Assembly (NCBI GenBank): GCA_039811865.1
Contig: JBDHZK010000042.1
Coordinates: 1-18,689 of the forward strand
Direction of reading: 5' to 3'
From: JBDHZK01 sp039811865
GTDB taxonomy: Bacteria > Actinomycetota > Actinomycetes > Propionibacteriales > Propionibacteriaceae
DNA length: 18,689 nt
Shown here: positions 1 to 10,046 of the stretch, one piece after another
Layout of the letters: every line of letters starts with the position of its first letter
How positions within the stretch are numbered: the stretch's first letter is position 1
Made by a program: the position numbers and the translations under genes
The notes under the pieces: generated by a model
Told to the model about the DNA's origin: nothing
Seen by the model: the letters and a program-made list of their open reading frames with translations, nothing else
Database searches by the model: none

Positions 1-16
1 CGATGGCCCGGGTCAT
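1..16 (-). CDS. Partial CDS, first five codons only (runs off the left edge)
   Basis: An ATG at 16-14 overlaps the TGA stop (15-13) of the preceding small membrane-protein gene in an ATGA arrangement, typical of translationally coupled genes. Only the codons for Met-Thr-Arg-Ala-Ile are visible, so no family can be assigned. In many actinobacteria the gene after ask is asd (aspartate-semialdehyde dehydrogenase), but five codons neither support nor exclude that. The call rests on the overlap alone. Confidence 0.35.
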
Positions 17-237
17 GGCACCAAGCGCTCAGAGGACGCTCCGGGCGGGGCGAACGGGGGTTTGAGCCGCGGGCCCGAAACCGGCCGGCCCCAAGCGGCA
101 GCGACGATGAGCAGGACGCAGATCGCCGCGATCACCGGAACCCGACCCTGGCCAGCCCTCGGAGCGAAGGCGATGCCCGCGCCGATGAGCGTCACGCCGA
201 ACACGACCACCTGCAAGGCCGAACTCAACCATCCCAC
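13..237 (-). CDS. Small two-helix membrane protein, function unknown
   Basis: This 74-residue protein starts at a GTG (237-235) with a GGGGG Shine-Dalgarno-like run about seven bases upstream. It begins 50 bases after the ask stop on the same strand, so it is probably in the ask operon. Two hydrophobic stretches, about residues 7-26 and 33-50, suggest two membrane helices with a short basic loop (Arg-Ala-Gly-Gln-Gly-Arg) between them. A Pro-rich polar tail follows. Its stop overlaps the start of the next gene (ATGA), which supports it being translated. I do not recognise a named family. The hydrophobic pattern and GC-rich third positions argue against a chance frame, but its short length keeps the call moderate. 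Confidence 0.55.
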   Translation of the reverse strand: MGWLSSALQVVVFGVTLIGAGIAFAPRAGQGRVPVIAAICVLLIVAAAWGRPVSGPRLKPPFAPPGASSERLVP

Positions 238-287
238 GCGTCAACCCCCGTTGATGGGGCCGTGGCAACCCAGCGACTGGTGCCGCC

Positions 288-1553
288 TCAGCGTCCCGTG
301 CCCGCGTACACGACGGCCTCGCCGGTGGTGTCCAGGCCGAAAGCGGTGTGCGCGGCGCGGACGGCGGCGTCGACGTTGCCCGCCTCGACGACCACCGAGA
401 TCCGAATCTCAGAGGTGGAGATCATCTCGATGTTGATCCCGGCGTCGGCCAACGCGGTGAAGAACCTGGCGGTGACGCCTGGGTGCGAGCGCATCCCGAC
501 GCCGATCACCGAGACTTTGCCGATCTCCTCGTCATAAAGCAGGTCGGCGTAACCGATCTCGGTCTTCACCGCCGCCAAGGCGGCGATCGCCTTCGGCCCG
601 CTGCTCTGCGGCAGGGTGAAGGAAATGTCGGTCGCGTGCGAGTCATGGTGAGACGCGTTCTGCACGATCATGTCGACGTTGATGTCGTGATTGGCGATGG
701 TGGCGAAGATGCGCGCGGCCTCGCCCACCCGGTCCGGGACGCCGACGACCGTCACCTTTGCCTCGCCCCGGTCGTGCGCGACCCCTGAAATCAGCGCCTG
801 CTCCACGGGCAACTCCCCTTCTTCGATGTCCTTGACCCACGTCCCCGGCTTGTCCGAGAAGGACGAGCGCACATGGACGGGAACGTTCTCGCGCCTGGCG
901 TATTCGACGCAGCGCAAATGCAGGATCTTGGCCCCGGACGCCGCCAACTCGAGCATCTCGTCGTAGCGAATCTGCGGGATCCGGCGGGCCCCGGCAACGA
1001 TTCGCGGATCGGCGGTGAAGACGCCGTCCACGTCGGTGTAGATCTCGCAGAAGTCGGCGTTCAGGGCGGCGGCCAGCGCGACGGCCGTGGTGTCGGAGGC
1101 CCCGCGGCCGAGGGTCGTGATGTCCTTCGTGGTCTGCGAGACCCCCTGGAACCCGGCGACGATGACGATGTCGCCCTCCTTGAGGGCCTGGACGATCCGT
1201 CCCGGGGTGATGTCGATGATGCGCGCGTCGCCGTGCTTTCCGGTGGTGATCACGCCGGCCTGCGAGCCGGTGAACGACCGGGCGCGGGAGCCGACGTCGG
1301 CGATCGCCATGGCCAGCAGGGCCGCGCTCATCCGCTCGCCGGCGGTCAGCAGCATGTCGAGCTCGCGTGGCGGGGGCTCGGGCGAGACCTGCAGCGCGAG
1401 GTCCATCAACTCGTCGGTGGTGTCGCCCATCGCCGAGATGACGACCACCACCTCGTAACCGAGCGCCTGCGTGGCGACGATTCGCCGGGCTACGCGCTTG
1501 ATGCTCGCGGCGTCCGCCACGGACGACCCGCCGAACTTTTGTACGACCCGCAA
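288..1553 (-). CDS. lysC: Aspartate kinase, alpha subunit (full length)
   Basis: The 421-residue protein catalyses ATP-dependent phosphorylation of L-aspartate to aspartyl-4-phosphate, the first step to lysine, threonine, methionine and diaminopimelate. It has the N-terminal kinase motif KFGGSSV (residues 6-12), the TAGERMSA and GRGASDTTAVALAAALNAD segments of the amino-acid kinase fold, and YTDVDGVFTADPR. Two C-terminal ACT domains (roughly 265-340 and 347-421) are the regulatory region that binds lysine/threonine in related enzymes. Length and ending (EAVVYAGTGR) match the Corynebacterium-type enzyme as I recall it. The start is a TTG (1553-1551) preceded by AGGAGG seven bases upstream; no ATG or GTG in frame fits better. 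An internal start at codon 250 probably yields a separate beta subunit. The symbol ask is used equally often. Confidence 0.97.
   Translation of the reverse strand: MRVVQKFGGSSVADAASIKRVARRIVATQALGYEVVVVISAMGDTTDELMDLALQVSPEPPPRELDMLLTAGERMSAALLAMAIADVGSRARSFTGSQAGVITTGKHGDARIIDITPGRIVQALKEGDIVIVAGFQGVSQTTKDITTLGRGASDTTAVALAAALNADFCEIYTDVDGVFTADPRIVAGARRIPQIRYDEMLELAASGAKILHLRCVEYARRENVPVHVRSSFSDKPGTWVKDIEEGELPVEQALISGVAHDRGEAKVTVVGVPDRVGEAARIFATIANHDINVDMIVQNASHHDSHATDISFTLPQSSGPKAIAALAAVKTEIGYADLLYDEEIGKVSVIGVGMRSHPGVTARFFTALADAGINIEMISTSEIRISVVVEAGNVDAAVRAAHTAFGLDTTGEAVVYAGTGR
804..820 (-). promoter_or_regulatory. Internal translation start for aspartokinase beta subunit
   Basis: Inside the aspartokinase gene, an in-frame GTG at 806-804 (codon 250) is preceded by AAGGGGAG (820-813) with a six-base spacer, a very good ribosome binding site. 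Starting here gives a 172-residue protein (288-806) made of the two ACT domains. From family knowledge, Corynebacterium glutamicum LysC is an alpha2beta2 enzyme whose 172-residue beta chain starts at codon 250 of the same reading frame. The agreement in position and length makes this a confident inference. Confidence 0.8.
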
Positions 1554-1653
1554 GGTTTCGCCTCCTGCCCATCGCTGCCGTTCGCGATCCGGGGCAACTC
1601 TGCCAGACCTGGCCAGGCCGTCACACCGGGCCGGCGGGCGCGGACGTCCGGCT

Positions 1654-2202
1654 TCAGTCGCGGCTACCGGGCCCGAGTTCGCGGCGGTGATCGCGCCGCT
1701 CGCGTCGGTACTGCCGGCGGGCCTCGCGATCGGCGCTCCAAGCGGCGCGCTCGGCGTCCGACCCGATCGCCGAGCGCAGCGCGGGCATCAGGAAGATCGG
1801 GATCATGAGCCACCACCAAGAGCCGGTGATGATCATCAGCATGATCGCCGCGGGCCAGGCCAGCCCGATGGCGACGCGAAGTGCATAGCGAAGCTCGGGG
1901 CGGCCCGAGTTGGGGATGGGGACGGGCGGGACGTCCTTTGGCGGCCCGTCGTCGACCTGAGCCAACTGCTGACCCGCGAAGTCCGGCTGATTCCAAGAAA
2001 TGCCCACCGGATCGGGGTTGTAGCCGGGGAGGTCGGCGAAGAGCGGGTTGAGATCGTCCTGGGTCCGGGCGGCGAGGGCGGTCGTGGCGCGCTCCTCCAA
2101 CTCGGCGTCGGTCAGGCGTCCCTGCACGTGATGTTCGCGCAGCAGCGCGACCGCCTGCTCGCGCTCCCGGTCTCCGATTCGCTGCGGAACTGCTTCACTC
2201 AC
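1654..2202 (-). CDS. DUF1707 domain membrane protein
   Basis: This 182-residue protein has an N-terminal DUF1707-type (SHOCT-like) domain at about residues 8-62: IGDREREQAVALLREHH, GRLTDAELEERATTALAART and DLNPLFADLPG. The pattern of a short helical pair ending in LFADLP is typical of this actinobacterial family. A Pro-rich linker follows, then two hydrophobic segments (about 107-123 and 126-143) and a very basic Arg-rich C-terminus. The function of the family is not established; it often precedes membrane segments or LiaF-like domains. The start is GTG at 2202-2200, with no Shine-Dalgarno but a -10-like CATACT six bases upstream, suggesting a leaderless mRNA. It lies 100 bases upstream of ask on the same strand and is divergent from the oxidoreductase gene. 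Confidence 0.85.
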   Translation of the reverse strand: MSEAVPQRIGDREREQAVALLREHHVQGRLTDAELEERATTALAARTQDDLNPLFADLPGYNPDPVGISWNQPDFAGQQLAQVDDGPPKDVPPVPIPNSGRPELRYALRVAIGLAWPAAIMLMIITGSWWWLMIPIFLMPALRSAIGSDAERAAWSADREARRQYRRERRDHRRELGPGSRD

Positions 2203-2208
2203 CAGTCA

Positions 2209-2214
2209 AGTATG
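2209..2214 (-). promoter_or_regulatory. -10 box of the DUF1707 gene (leaderless type)
   Basis: CATACT on the minus strand is followed by six bases (TGACTG) and then the GTG start. The spacing would put the transcription start at the first base of the GTG. No Shine-Dalgarno is visible. No good -35 was found. The hexamer deviates from TANNNT at its first base, so this is weaker than the other leaderless candidates. Confidence 0.45.
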
Positions 2215-2411
2215 TGCCCTTTGGCACGGTCCTCCCCAGGCCGGCTCGCCCCCCAGAACGCCCCCGACAGGCCGATGACTGCGCTTCGGCCCAGCGAACA
2301 AACCCGCCGGCAACCGCTTCCGGCGCTCCCCCGAGCGCATCGGGACGCCGCCGAACCGCAGATTCCCCGGTCTCGATCGACCTCGGCGGCACGCGAACGG
2401 TCGCGCCTGCC

Positions 2412-2417
2412 TAGGCT
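2412..2417 (+). promoter_or_regulatory. -10 box of the oxidoreductase gene (leaderless type)
   Basis: TAGGCT matches TANNNT and is followed by exactly six bases (GAGGCC) and the ATG at 2424. The GAGG in the spacer is only two bases from the ATG, too close for a normal Shine-Dalgarno. Transcription starting at or next to the ATG is therefore likely. Confidence 0.55.
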
Positions 2418-2423
2418 GAGGCC

Positions 2424-3416
2424 ATGAATACGGTCAAGTGGGGAATCGCCGGACCTGGCCGCCAGGCCGCGGTTCTCGCGGCGGACTTCGAGCATGTACC
2501 GGGGGCAGAGCTGGTCGCGGTCGGTTCCCGGTCGCAGAGCCGAGCGCAAGCCTTCGCGGATGCGCACGGCGTCGCGCGGGCTCACGCGAGCTACGCCGAC
2601 CTGATGCGCGACCCCGAGGTCGACGTGATCTACATCGCCACCCCGCACCCGCAGCATCGCGACCTCGCCCTCGCTGCCATCGCCGAGGGTAAGGCCGTCC
2701 TGGTCGAGAAGGCTTTCGCCGCCACGCTCGAGGGCGCCGAGGCGATCGCCTACGCCGCGCGCACCAAGGGCGTCTTCGCCATGGAGGCGATGTGGACGAA
2801 GTTCCTGCCCGCGATCGCCAAGGCGCGCGAACTCGTCCGGGCCGGGGAGATCGGCGAGGTGCGCGGCGTCCAGGGCGACCTGATCGCCTTTCGTGAGTAT
2901 GTGCCCACGGACCGGCTGTTCGATCCGTTGCTCGGCGGCGGCGCCGTCCTCGACCTGGGCGTATACGCGGTCGGATTCGCCCAGCACTTCCTCGGCCAAC
3001 CAGACGTCGTCCACTCGGTTGGCGGGCACTTCCCCAACGGCGTGGAATCGGAGGTGGGCATCCTGCTCGGCTACGACGACGGCCGCTCGGCCAGCCTGAG
3101 CATCGGCTTCACCTGCCGCGGTCCGGGCCGGATGGCCCTGTTCGGCACGAAGGGGTGGATCGATGTGCACCCGCGCTTCCACCACCCAAACTCGATCACC
3201 GTGCATCGCGCCGGAAGCGAACCGGAGTTGCTCACGCTGAATCCGCTGGGCGCCGGCTACGCCCACGAGTTGATCGAGGTCACCCAACGGATCGCCGCCG
3301 GACACACCGAAAGCGAGATCAACCCGTTGGACGACACGATCGCGGTCCAACAGACCATGGCCACCGTCCTCGACCAGATGGGCCTGCACCCCAAGGACGA
3401 CGACCTGGCGGTCTGA
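2424..3416 (+). CDS. Gfo/Idh/MocA-family oxidoreductase (dihydrodiol dehydrogenase-like)
   Basis: The 330-residue protein is a predicted NAD(P)-dependent oxidoreductase acting on a sugar, inositol or diol-type substrate; the substrate cannot be read from sequence. The N-terminal Rossmann domain opens with VKWGIAGPGRQA (glycine motif at residues 7-12), followed by VAVGSRSQSRAQAFA and DVIYIATPHPQH. The family's EKP signature appears as EKAF (E95-K96). The C-terminal domain has AMEAMWTKFLPA and GGGAVLDLGVYAVGFAQ, where Tyr sits in the DxGxY position as in dimeric dihydrodiol dehydrogenases and 1,5-anhydrofructose reductase-like members. Length is normal for the family. It stands alone on the plus strand between a divergent DUF1707 gene and hppA, with a hairpin shortly after its stop, so it is probably monocistronic. 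Confidence 0.9.
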   Translation: MNTVKWGIAGPGRQAAVLAADFEHVPGAELVAVGSRSQSRAQAFADAHGVARAHASYADLMRDPEVDVIYIATPHPQHRDLALAAIAEGKAVLVEKAFAATLEGAEAIAYAARTKGVFAMEAMWTKFLPAIAKARELVRAGEIGEVRGVQGDLIAFREYVPTDRLFDPLLGGGAVLDLGVYAVGFAQHFLGQPDVVHSVGGHFPNGVESEVGILLGYDDGRSASLSIGFTCRGPGRMALFGTKGWIDVHPRFHHPNSITVHRAGSEPELLTLNPLGAGYAHELIEVTQRIAAGHTESEINPLDDTIAVQQTMATVLDQMGLHPKDDDLAV

Positions 3417-3424
3417 CGCGACCG

Positions 3425-3479
3425 CTCGACCGGGACGTCTCGCCGCTCTTGATTCGCCAGCGGCGAGATCTCGACCGGG
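3425..3479 (+). terminator. Hairpin downstream of the oxidoreductase gene, flanked by a direct repeat
   Basis: A perfect 10-bp inverted repeat (TCTCGCCGCT at 3438-3447, AGCGGCGAGA at 3459-3468) with an 11-base loop starts 22 bases after the oxidoreductase stop. There is no T-tract, which is common for actinobacterial terminators. The identical decamer CTCGACCGGG lies on each side (3425-3434 and 3470-3479). The remaining 3480-3613 shows no gene. Confidence 0.55.
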
Positions 3480-3613
3480 CTGGTTCGGGCCCACTCGCCG
3501 GGTACGGCCAACTCCGCGCGCTGGCCAACGCCGTTTGGGGGTAGCGGCACAAATGCGCCGTCGGCCCGCTCCCACCGACCCAAAGACCACCGAGTAGGTT
3601 GCCCGCAAGGGTG

Positions 3614-3641
3614 TTGGTCGCGCCCGCCTCCCCCCTAGACT
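3614..3641 (+). promoter_or_regulatory. Candidate hppA promoter
   Basis: TAGACT (3636-3641) is a good -10 box and is identical to the hexamer before the SRP RNA at the other end of the window. A weak -35 TTGGTC (3614-3619) lies 16 bases upstream. Transcription would begin near 3648 and give a leader of about 63 bases. Confidence 0.45.
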
Positions 3642-3710
3642 GCACGAATCGGCCACTCATGCCGCGGGTGCCCAAACCGGCCAAAAGCCGCTGCGGATAA
3701 GGACATTCGA

Positions 3711-6011
3711 ATGGTGGAAATGGGACCGGCCAGCATGGCGCTGGTTGCAGTCATCGTTGTTATCGGCCTGGCCAGTCTGGGATTCGCGGTGGCCCTTCGC
3801 CGCGGTGTCCTGGCTGCCGACACCGGCACCGAATCGATGCGCACCATCGCCAAGGCGATCCAGGAGGGCGCGTCGGCCTACCTGAAGCGGCAGTTTCGCA
3901 CGCTTGCGATCTTCGCCGTCTTGGTGGTGGCCCTGCTCTTCATCATCCCGGGAGACCTGAACGTCAAGCTCGGCCGGGCGGTGTTCTTCCTTGTCGGCGC
4001 GGCCTTCTCGGCGGTGATCGGGTTCATCGGGATGTCGTTGGCCGTCCGGGCGAACGTCCGGGTGGCCGCAGCGGCCACCCGCGAGGACGGCCGCAAGGTC
4101 GGCGCCTCGATCGCCTTTCGAACCGGCGGCGTGGTCGGGATGAGCGTGGTGGGGCTCGGCCTCACCGGCGCCGCGGTGGTCGTCCTGCTCTTCAAGTCCG
4201 ATGCTCCGGCCGTCCTCGAGGGATTCGGCTTCGGCGCGGCTCTGGTCGCGATGTTCATGCGCGTCGGCGGCGGGATTTTCACCAAGGCCGCGGACGTCGG
4301 TGCCGACCTGGTGGGCAAGGTCGAGCAGCACATTCCCGAGGACGATCCGCGGAATGCCGCGACCATCGCCGACAATGTCGGCGACAACGTCGGTGACTGC
4401 GCCGGGATGGCCGCCGACCTTTTCGAGTCCTACGCCGTCACCCTGGTCGCCGCCCTCATTCTTGGCAAGGCCGCCTTCGGCGAACAGGGGTTGGTTTTCC
4501 CGTTGATCGTCCCCGCGATCGGTGCCCTGACCGCCGCCATCGGCGTAGTGATCACCAGGGTGCGGGGCACGGAATCGGCGCTGGTCGCCATCAACCGCGG
4601 CTTCTACACTTCGGCGGCGATCGGCGCGCTGGCGTCCGGGGTGGCGGCGTTCATCTACCTGCCGGGGTCGTTCGCGCTGCTGCGCGGCGCCAGTTCCAAC
4701 GTGGCGGCCACCCCTGGCGATCCCCGCTGGATGGCCTTCGGCGCGGTGCTGATCGGCGTCGCGCTGGCCGGAGTGATCCTCTCGCTGACCGGCTACTTCA
4801 CCGGCACTCACTACCTGCCGACGATCCACGTCGCGAAGACGTCGTTGACGGGCCCGGCCACCCTCGTCCTTTCCGGGCTGGGAGTCGGATTCGAATCGGC
4901 CGTCTACACCGCGGGGACGATCGCCGCGGCCATCTGCGCGGTCTTCCTCATCTCCGGCGGATCGATCACGGTCTCGCTCTTCCTGATCGCGCTCGCCGGC
5001 TGCGGCCTGCTGACCACCGTGGGTGTCATCGTCGCCATGGACACCTTCGGCCCCGTCTCCGACAACGCCCAGGGCATCGCCACCATGAGCGGGGACGTGG
5101 ACGCCCGCGGCGAGGAGATCCTGACCGCGCTGGACGCCGACGGCAACACCACCAAGGCCGTCACCAAGGGAATCGCGATCGCCACGGCCGTCCTGGCGGC
5201 CACCGCGCTGTTCGGCTCCTACACCGACGCGGTCAAGAACGCGCTGGCCGAGTTGGGCGCCCACGTCGACAACTTCGACCACATCATCGCCTCGATGCTC
5301 GTCTACCAGATCGTGTCCCCGATGACCCTGGTCGGCATGATCCTGGGCGCCGCAACGGTGTTCATGTTCACCGGCCTGGCCATCGACGCGGTGACCCGGG
5401 CCGCCGAGGCCATCGTCAACGAGGTCCGCAGGCAGTTCACCGAACTCCCCGGCATCATGACCGGCGAACAGCGTCCGGAGTACGGCAAGGTCGTCGACAT
5501 CTGCACGCGGGATTCGCTGCAGGAGTTGGCCACGCCTGGGCTGCTGGCCGCGTTCGCGCCGATCGCGGTCGGTTTCGGCTTGGGCGTGGGTCCGCTTGCG
5601 GGCTTCCTGGGGGGCGCGATCGTCGCGGGGGTGTTGTTGGCGGTGTTCTTGGCCAACTCGGGCGGCACGTGGGACAACGCGAAGAAGCTGGTCGAGGAGG
5701 GCAGCCACGGGGGCAAGAACTCCGAGGCGCACGCCGCCACGGTGATCGGCGACACCATCGGAGACCCGTTCAAGGACACCGCCGGACCGGCGATCAATCC
5801 GCTGATCAAGGTGATGAACCTGGTTGCGGTGATCATCGCCCCCGCGATCATCGCCTTGTCGCTCGGTCCTGGGGCAAATCACCCGTTGCGCATCGGTATC
5901 GCCGTTGTGGCCATGCTGATCGCCTTCGCGGCCGTGGTGAGCTCTCGGGTTCGGGTGGCGCGGATGCACCGCCGGGCCGCGAAACGCCCAGCCGTGGGGA
6001 TCAAGTCGTAG
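3711..6011 (+). CDS. hppA: Membrane-bound proton-translocating pyrophosphatase, K+-independent type
   Basis: The 766-residue integral membrane enzyme hydrolyses pyrophosphate and pumps protons across the cytoplasmic membrane. About 15-17 hydrophobic helices are spread along the protein. The pyrophosphate-site motif DVGADLVGKVE is at residues 195-205, followed by the acidic loop DDPRNAATIADNVGDNVGDCAGMAADLFESYA. The C-terminal signature DTIGDPFKDTAGPAINPLIK is intact. The diagnostic segment GNTTKAVTKG (478-487) has Lys482 and Thr485. From published work on the family, Lys here marks K+-independent H+-PPases, whereas K+-dependent ones have Ala. The start ATG has AAGGA about eight bases upstream. 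It probably stands alone and shares a hairpin terminator with convergent ileS, whose product releases pyrophosphate. Confidence 0.97.
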   Translation: MVEMGPASMALVAVIVVIGLASLGFAVALRRGVLAADTGTESMRTIAKAIQEGASAYLKRQFRTLAIFAVLVVALLFIIPGDLNVKLGRAVFFLVGAAFSAVIGFIGMSLAVRANVRVAAAATREDGRKVGASIAFRTGGVVGMSVVGLGLTGAAVVVLLFKSDAPAVLEGFGFGAALVAMFMRVGGGIFTKAADVGADLVGKVEQHIPEDDPRNAATIADNVGDNVGDCAGMAADLFESYAVTLVAALILGKAAFGEQGLVFPLIVPAIGALTAAIGVVITRVRGTESALVAINRGFYTSAAIGALASGVAAFIYLPGSFALLRGASSNVAATPGDPRWMAFGAVLIGVALAGVILSLTGYFTGTHYLPTIHVAKTSLTGPATLVLSGLGVGFESAVYTAGTIAAAICAVFLISGGSITVSLFLIALAGCGLLTTVGVIVAMDTFGPVSDNAQGIATMSGDVDARGEEILTALDADGNTTKAVTKGIAIATAVLAATALFGSYTDAVKNALAELGAHVDNFDHIIASMLVYQIVSPMTLVGMILGAATVFMFTGLAIDAVTRAAEAIVNEVRRQFTELPGIMTGEQRPEYGKVVDICTRDSLQELATPGLLAAFAPIAVGFGLGVGPLAGFLGGAIVAGVLLAVFLANSGGTWDNAKKLVEEGSHGGKNSEAHAATVIGDTIGDPFKDTAGPAINPLIKVMNLVAVIIAPAIIALSLGPGANHPLRIGIAVVAMLIAFAAVVSSRVRVARMHRRAAKRPAVGIKS

Positions 6012-6015
6012 AAAT

Positions 6016-6056
6016 GGCGTCTTGGGGGTGCGATTGCCTCGCGCCCCCAAGGCGCC
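6016..6056. terminator. Bidirectional terminator between hppA and ileS
   Basis: A 17-bp stem (6016-6032 with 6040-6056, two G-T wobbles, 7-base loop) starts four bases after the hppA stop and ends ten bases before the ileS stop. The core is CTTGGGGGTGCG paired with CGCGCCCCCAAG. The symmetric position between convergent genes means it can terminate both transcripts. Confidence 0.85.
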
Positions 6057-6066
6057 CTCATTCGGT

Positions 6067-9234
<3,168 letters not shown>

Positions 9235-9413
9235 CTGCTGTGTTCCTTCGTCGCGTGGGGGACGAAGGGACGAGGCGTGAGCCCCGCGGTACCACCCTCC
9301 TTGGCCGCGACGGGCGCGACCCACTCTTGCGTGCCGCGGCCGGTTCTAGTGAGCGGACAACCCGCCGTTCTTCCGGCAGCTCCGGGGTGATGGCCCCATC
9401 AACGCCTTGCGAC
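9235..9413 (-). promoter_or_regulatory. T-box riboswitch, translational, isoleucine-specific (ileS leader)
   Basis: The conserved T-box GGAGGGTGGTACCGCG lies at 9300-9285; its TGGT (9294-9291) can pair with the ACCA end of uncharged tRNA-Ile. CGCGG (9309-9305) pairs with CCGCG (9289-9285) to close the anti-sequestrator. Just before ileS, CCTTCGTC (9268-9261) pairs perfectly with GACGAAGG (9252-9245), and the right arm contains the AAGGAA Shine-Dalgarno (9248-9243). The output is therefore ribosome access rather than termination. An ATC isoleucine codon at 9391-9389 sits in a short stem I, as in the ultrashort actinobacterial ileS T-boxes. The transcription start near 9413 is inferred from the -10 box. 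Confidence 0.93.
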
Positions 9414-9419
9414 CGGACG

Positions 9420-9425
9420 ATTGTA
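9420..9425 (-). promoter_or_regulatory. -10 box of the ileS transcript
   Basis: TACAAT matches the consensus TATAAT at five of six positions, and the start would be near 9413, just ahead of stem I of the T-box. No clear -35 was found 16-18 bases upstream. Confidence 0.55.
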
Positions 9426-9529
9426 TGCGAGCGGGCGAGGCTGGATCGAGCCCGTTTCGCCCCGCTCCGCACGCGGTCCCCGCCCGGGAGCCGCTTCCGC
9501 CGAATCCGGGAGGGGAACAGCCCAGGCAA

Positions 9530-9573
9530 GGCACGAGGCCGGCGCCCTTGGGGGTGGGCGCCGGCCTCGTGCC
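9530..9573 (-). terminator. Strong hairpin terminator after the SHOCT gene
   Basis: A perfect 18-bp inverted repeat (9530-9547 and 9556-9573, eight-base loop TTGGGGGT) begins 25 bases downstream of the SHOCT stop. It separates that gene from the ileS promoter. It lacks a T-tract, but the long uninterrupted GC-rich stem is typical of actinobacterial terminators. Confidence 0.88.
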
Positions 9574-9598
9574 GGGATTGGGTGGAGCGGCTGGGGGG

Positions 9599-9979
9599 TC
9601 AGCCGTCGCTGGCGGGGTATGAGTCGCCGCCGGGCTCGGAGGTTCCGGTCTGAGGCGGCTGCCCACCGTTGCGGAACAGGGCGGAGCGGCGCGCGTGGTA
9701 GTCGTCGACGTCGATGTCACCGCGAGCGAGCCGCTCGTCGAGGATCGCCAGCGGATCGACGACGGGTGGTGCGGGGGGCGCCGTCGGCCAGGTCTGGCCC
9801 TCACCGGGGTGATGCGGATGGGAGAAGCCCGCCGGGCCGCCACGGCGACCGAACTTGCGGCCGATGGGACCGGTACCGGTGACCAGGCTGATGATCACCC
9901 AGACGACCAGGGCGGTCAGGCCCAGGCCGATGAAGAACGAAAACATGCCGAAGAACATCCCCGGACCGTGCATACGCAT
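9599..9979 (-). CDS. SHOCT-domain small membrane protein
   Basis: The 126-residue protein has one N-terminal hydrophobic helix (about residues 10-33, FGMFSFFIGLGLTALVVWVI) followed by a basic stretch (GRKFGRRGG) that suggests a cytoplasmic tail. A Pro/His-rich linker leads to a SHOCT motif at about residues 75-102 (DPLAILDERLARGDIDVDDYHARRSAL). SHOCT domains are short C-terminal helix pairs thought to mediate oligomerisation; the role of this protein is unknown. The start ATG (9979) has GAGG seven bases upstream; a second Met two codons later is an alternative. It is probably monocistronic, with a strong terminator downstream and phased repeats upstream. Confidence 0.85.
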   Translation of the reverse strand: MRMHGPGMFFGMFSFFIGLGLTALVVWVIISLVTGTGPIGRKFGRRGGPAGFSHPHHPGEGQTWPTAPPAPPVVDPLAILDERLARGDIDVDDYHARRSALFRNGGQPPQTGTSEPGGDSYPASDG

Positions 9980-10046
9980 CCTGCTACCTCTTTCTTGTCG
10001 TCTTCTCCATCATGCGACCGCGGGCGGGCCCGACCAATAGCCGCGG

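Noticed and set aside
9235..9324. Upstream start giving a 1085-residue IleS
   Set aside because: The extra 30 codons are the T-box and sequestrator. The ATG at 9234 has the Shine-Dalgarno that the leader regulates.
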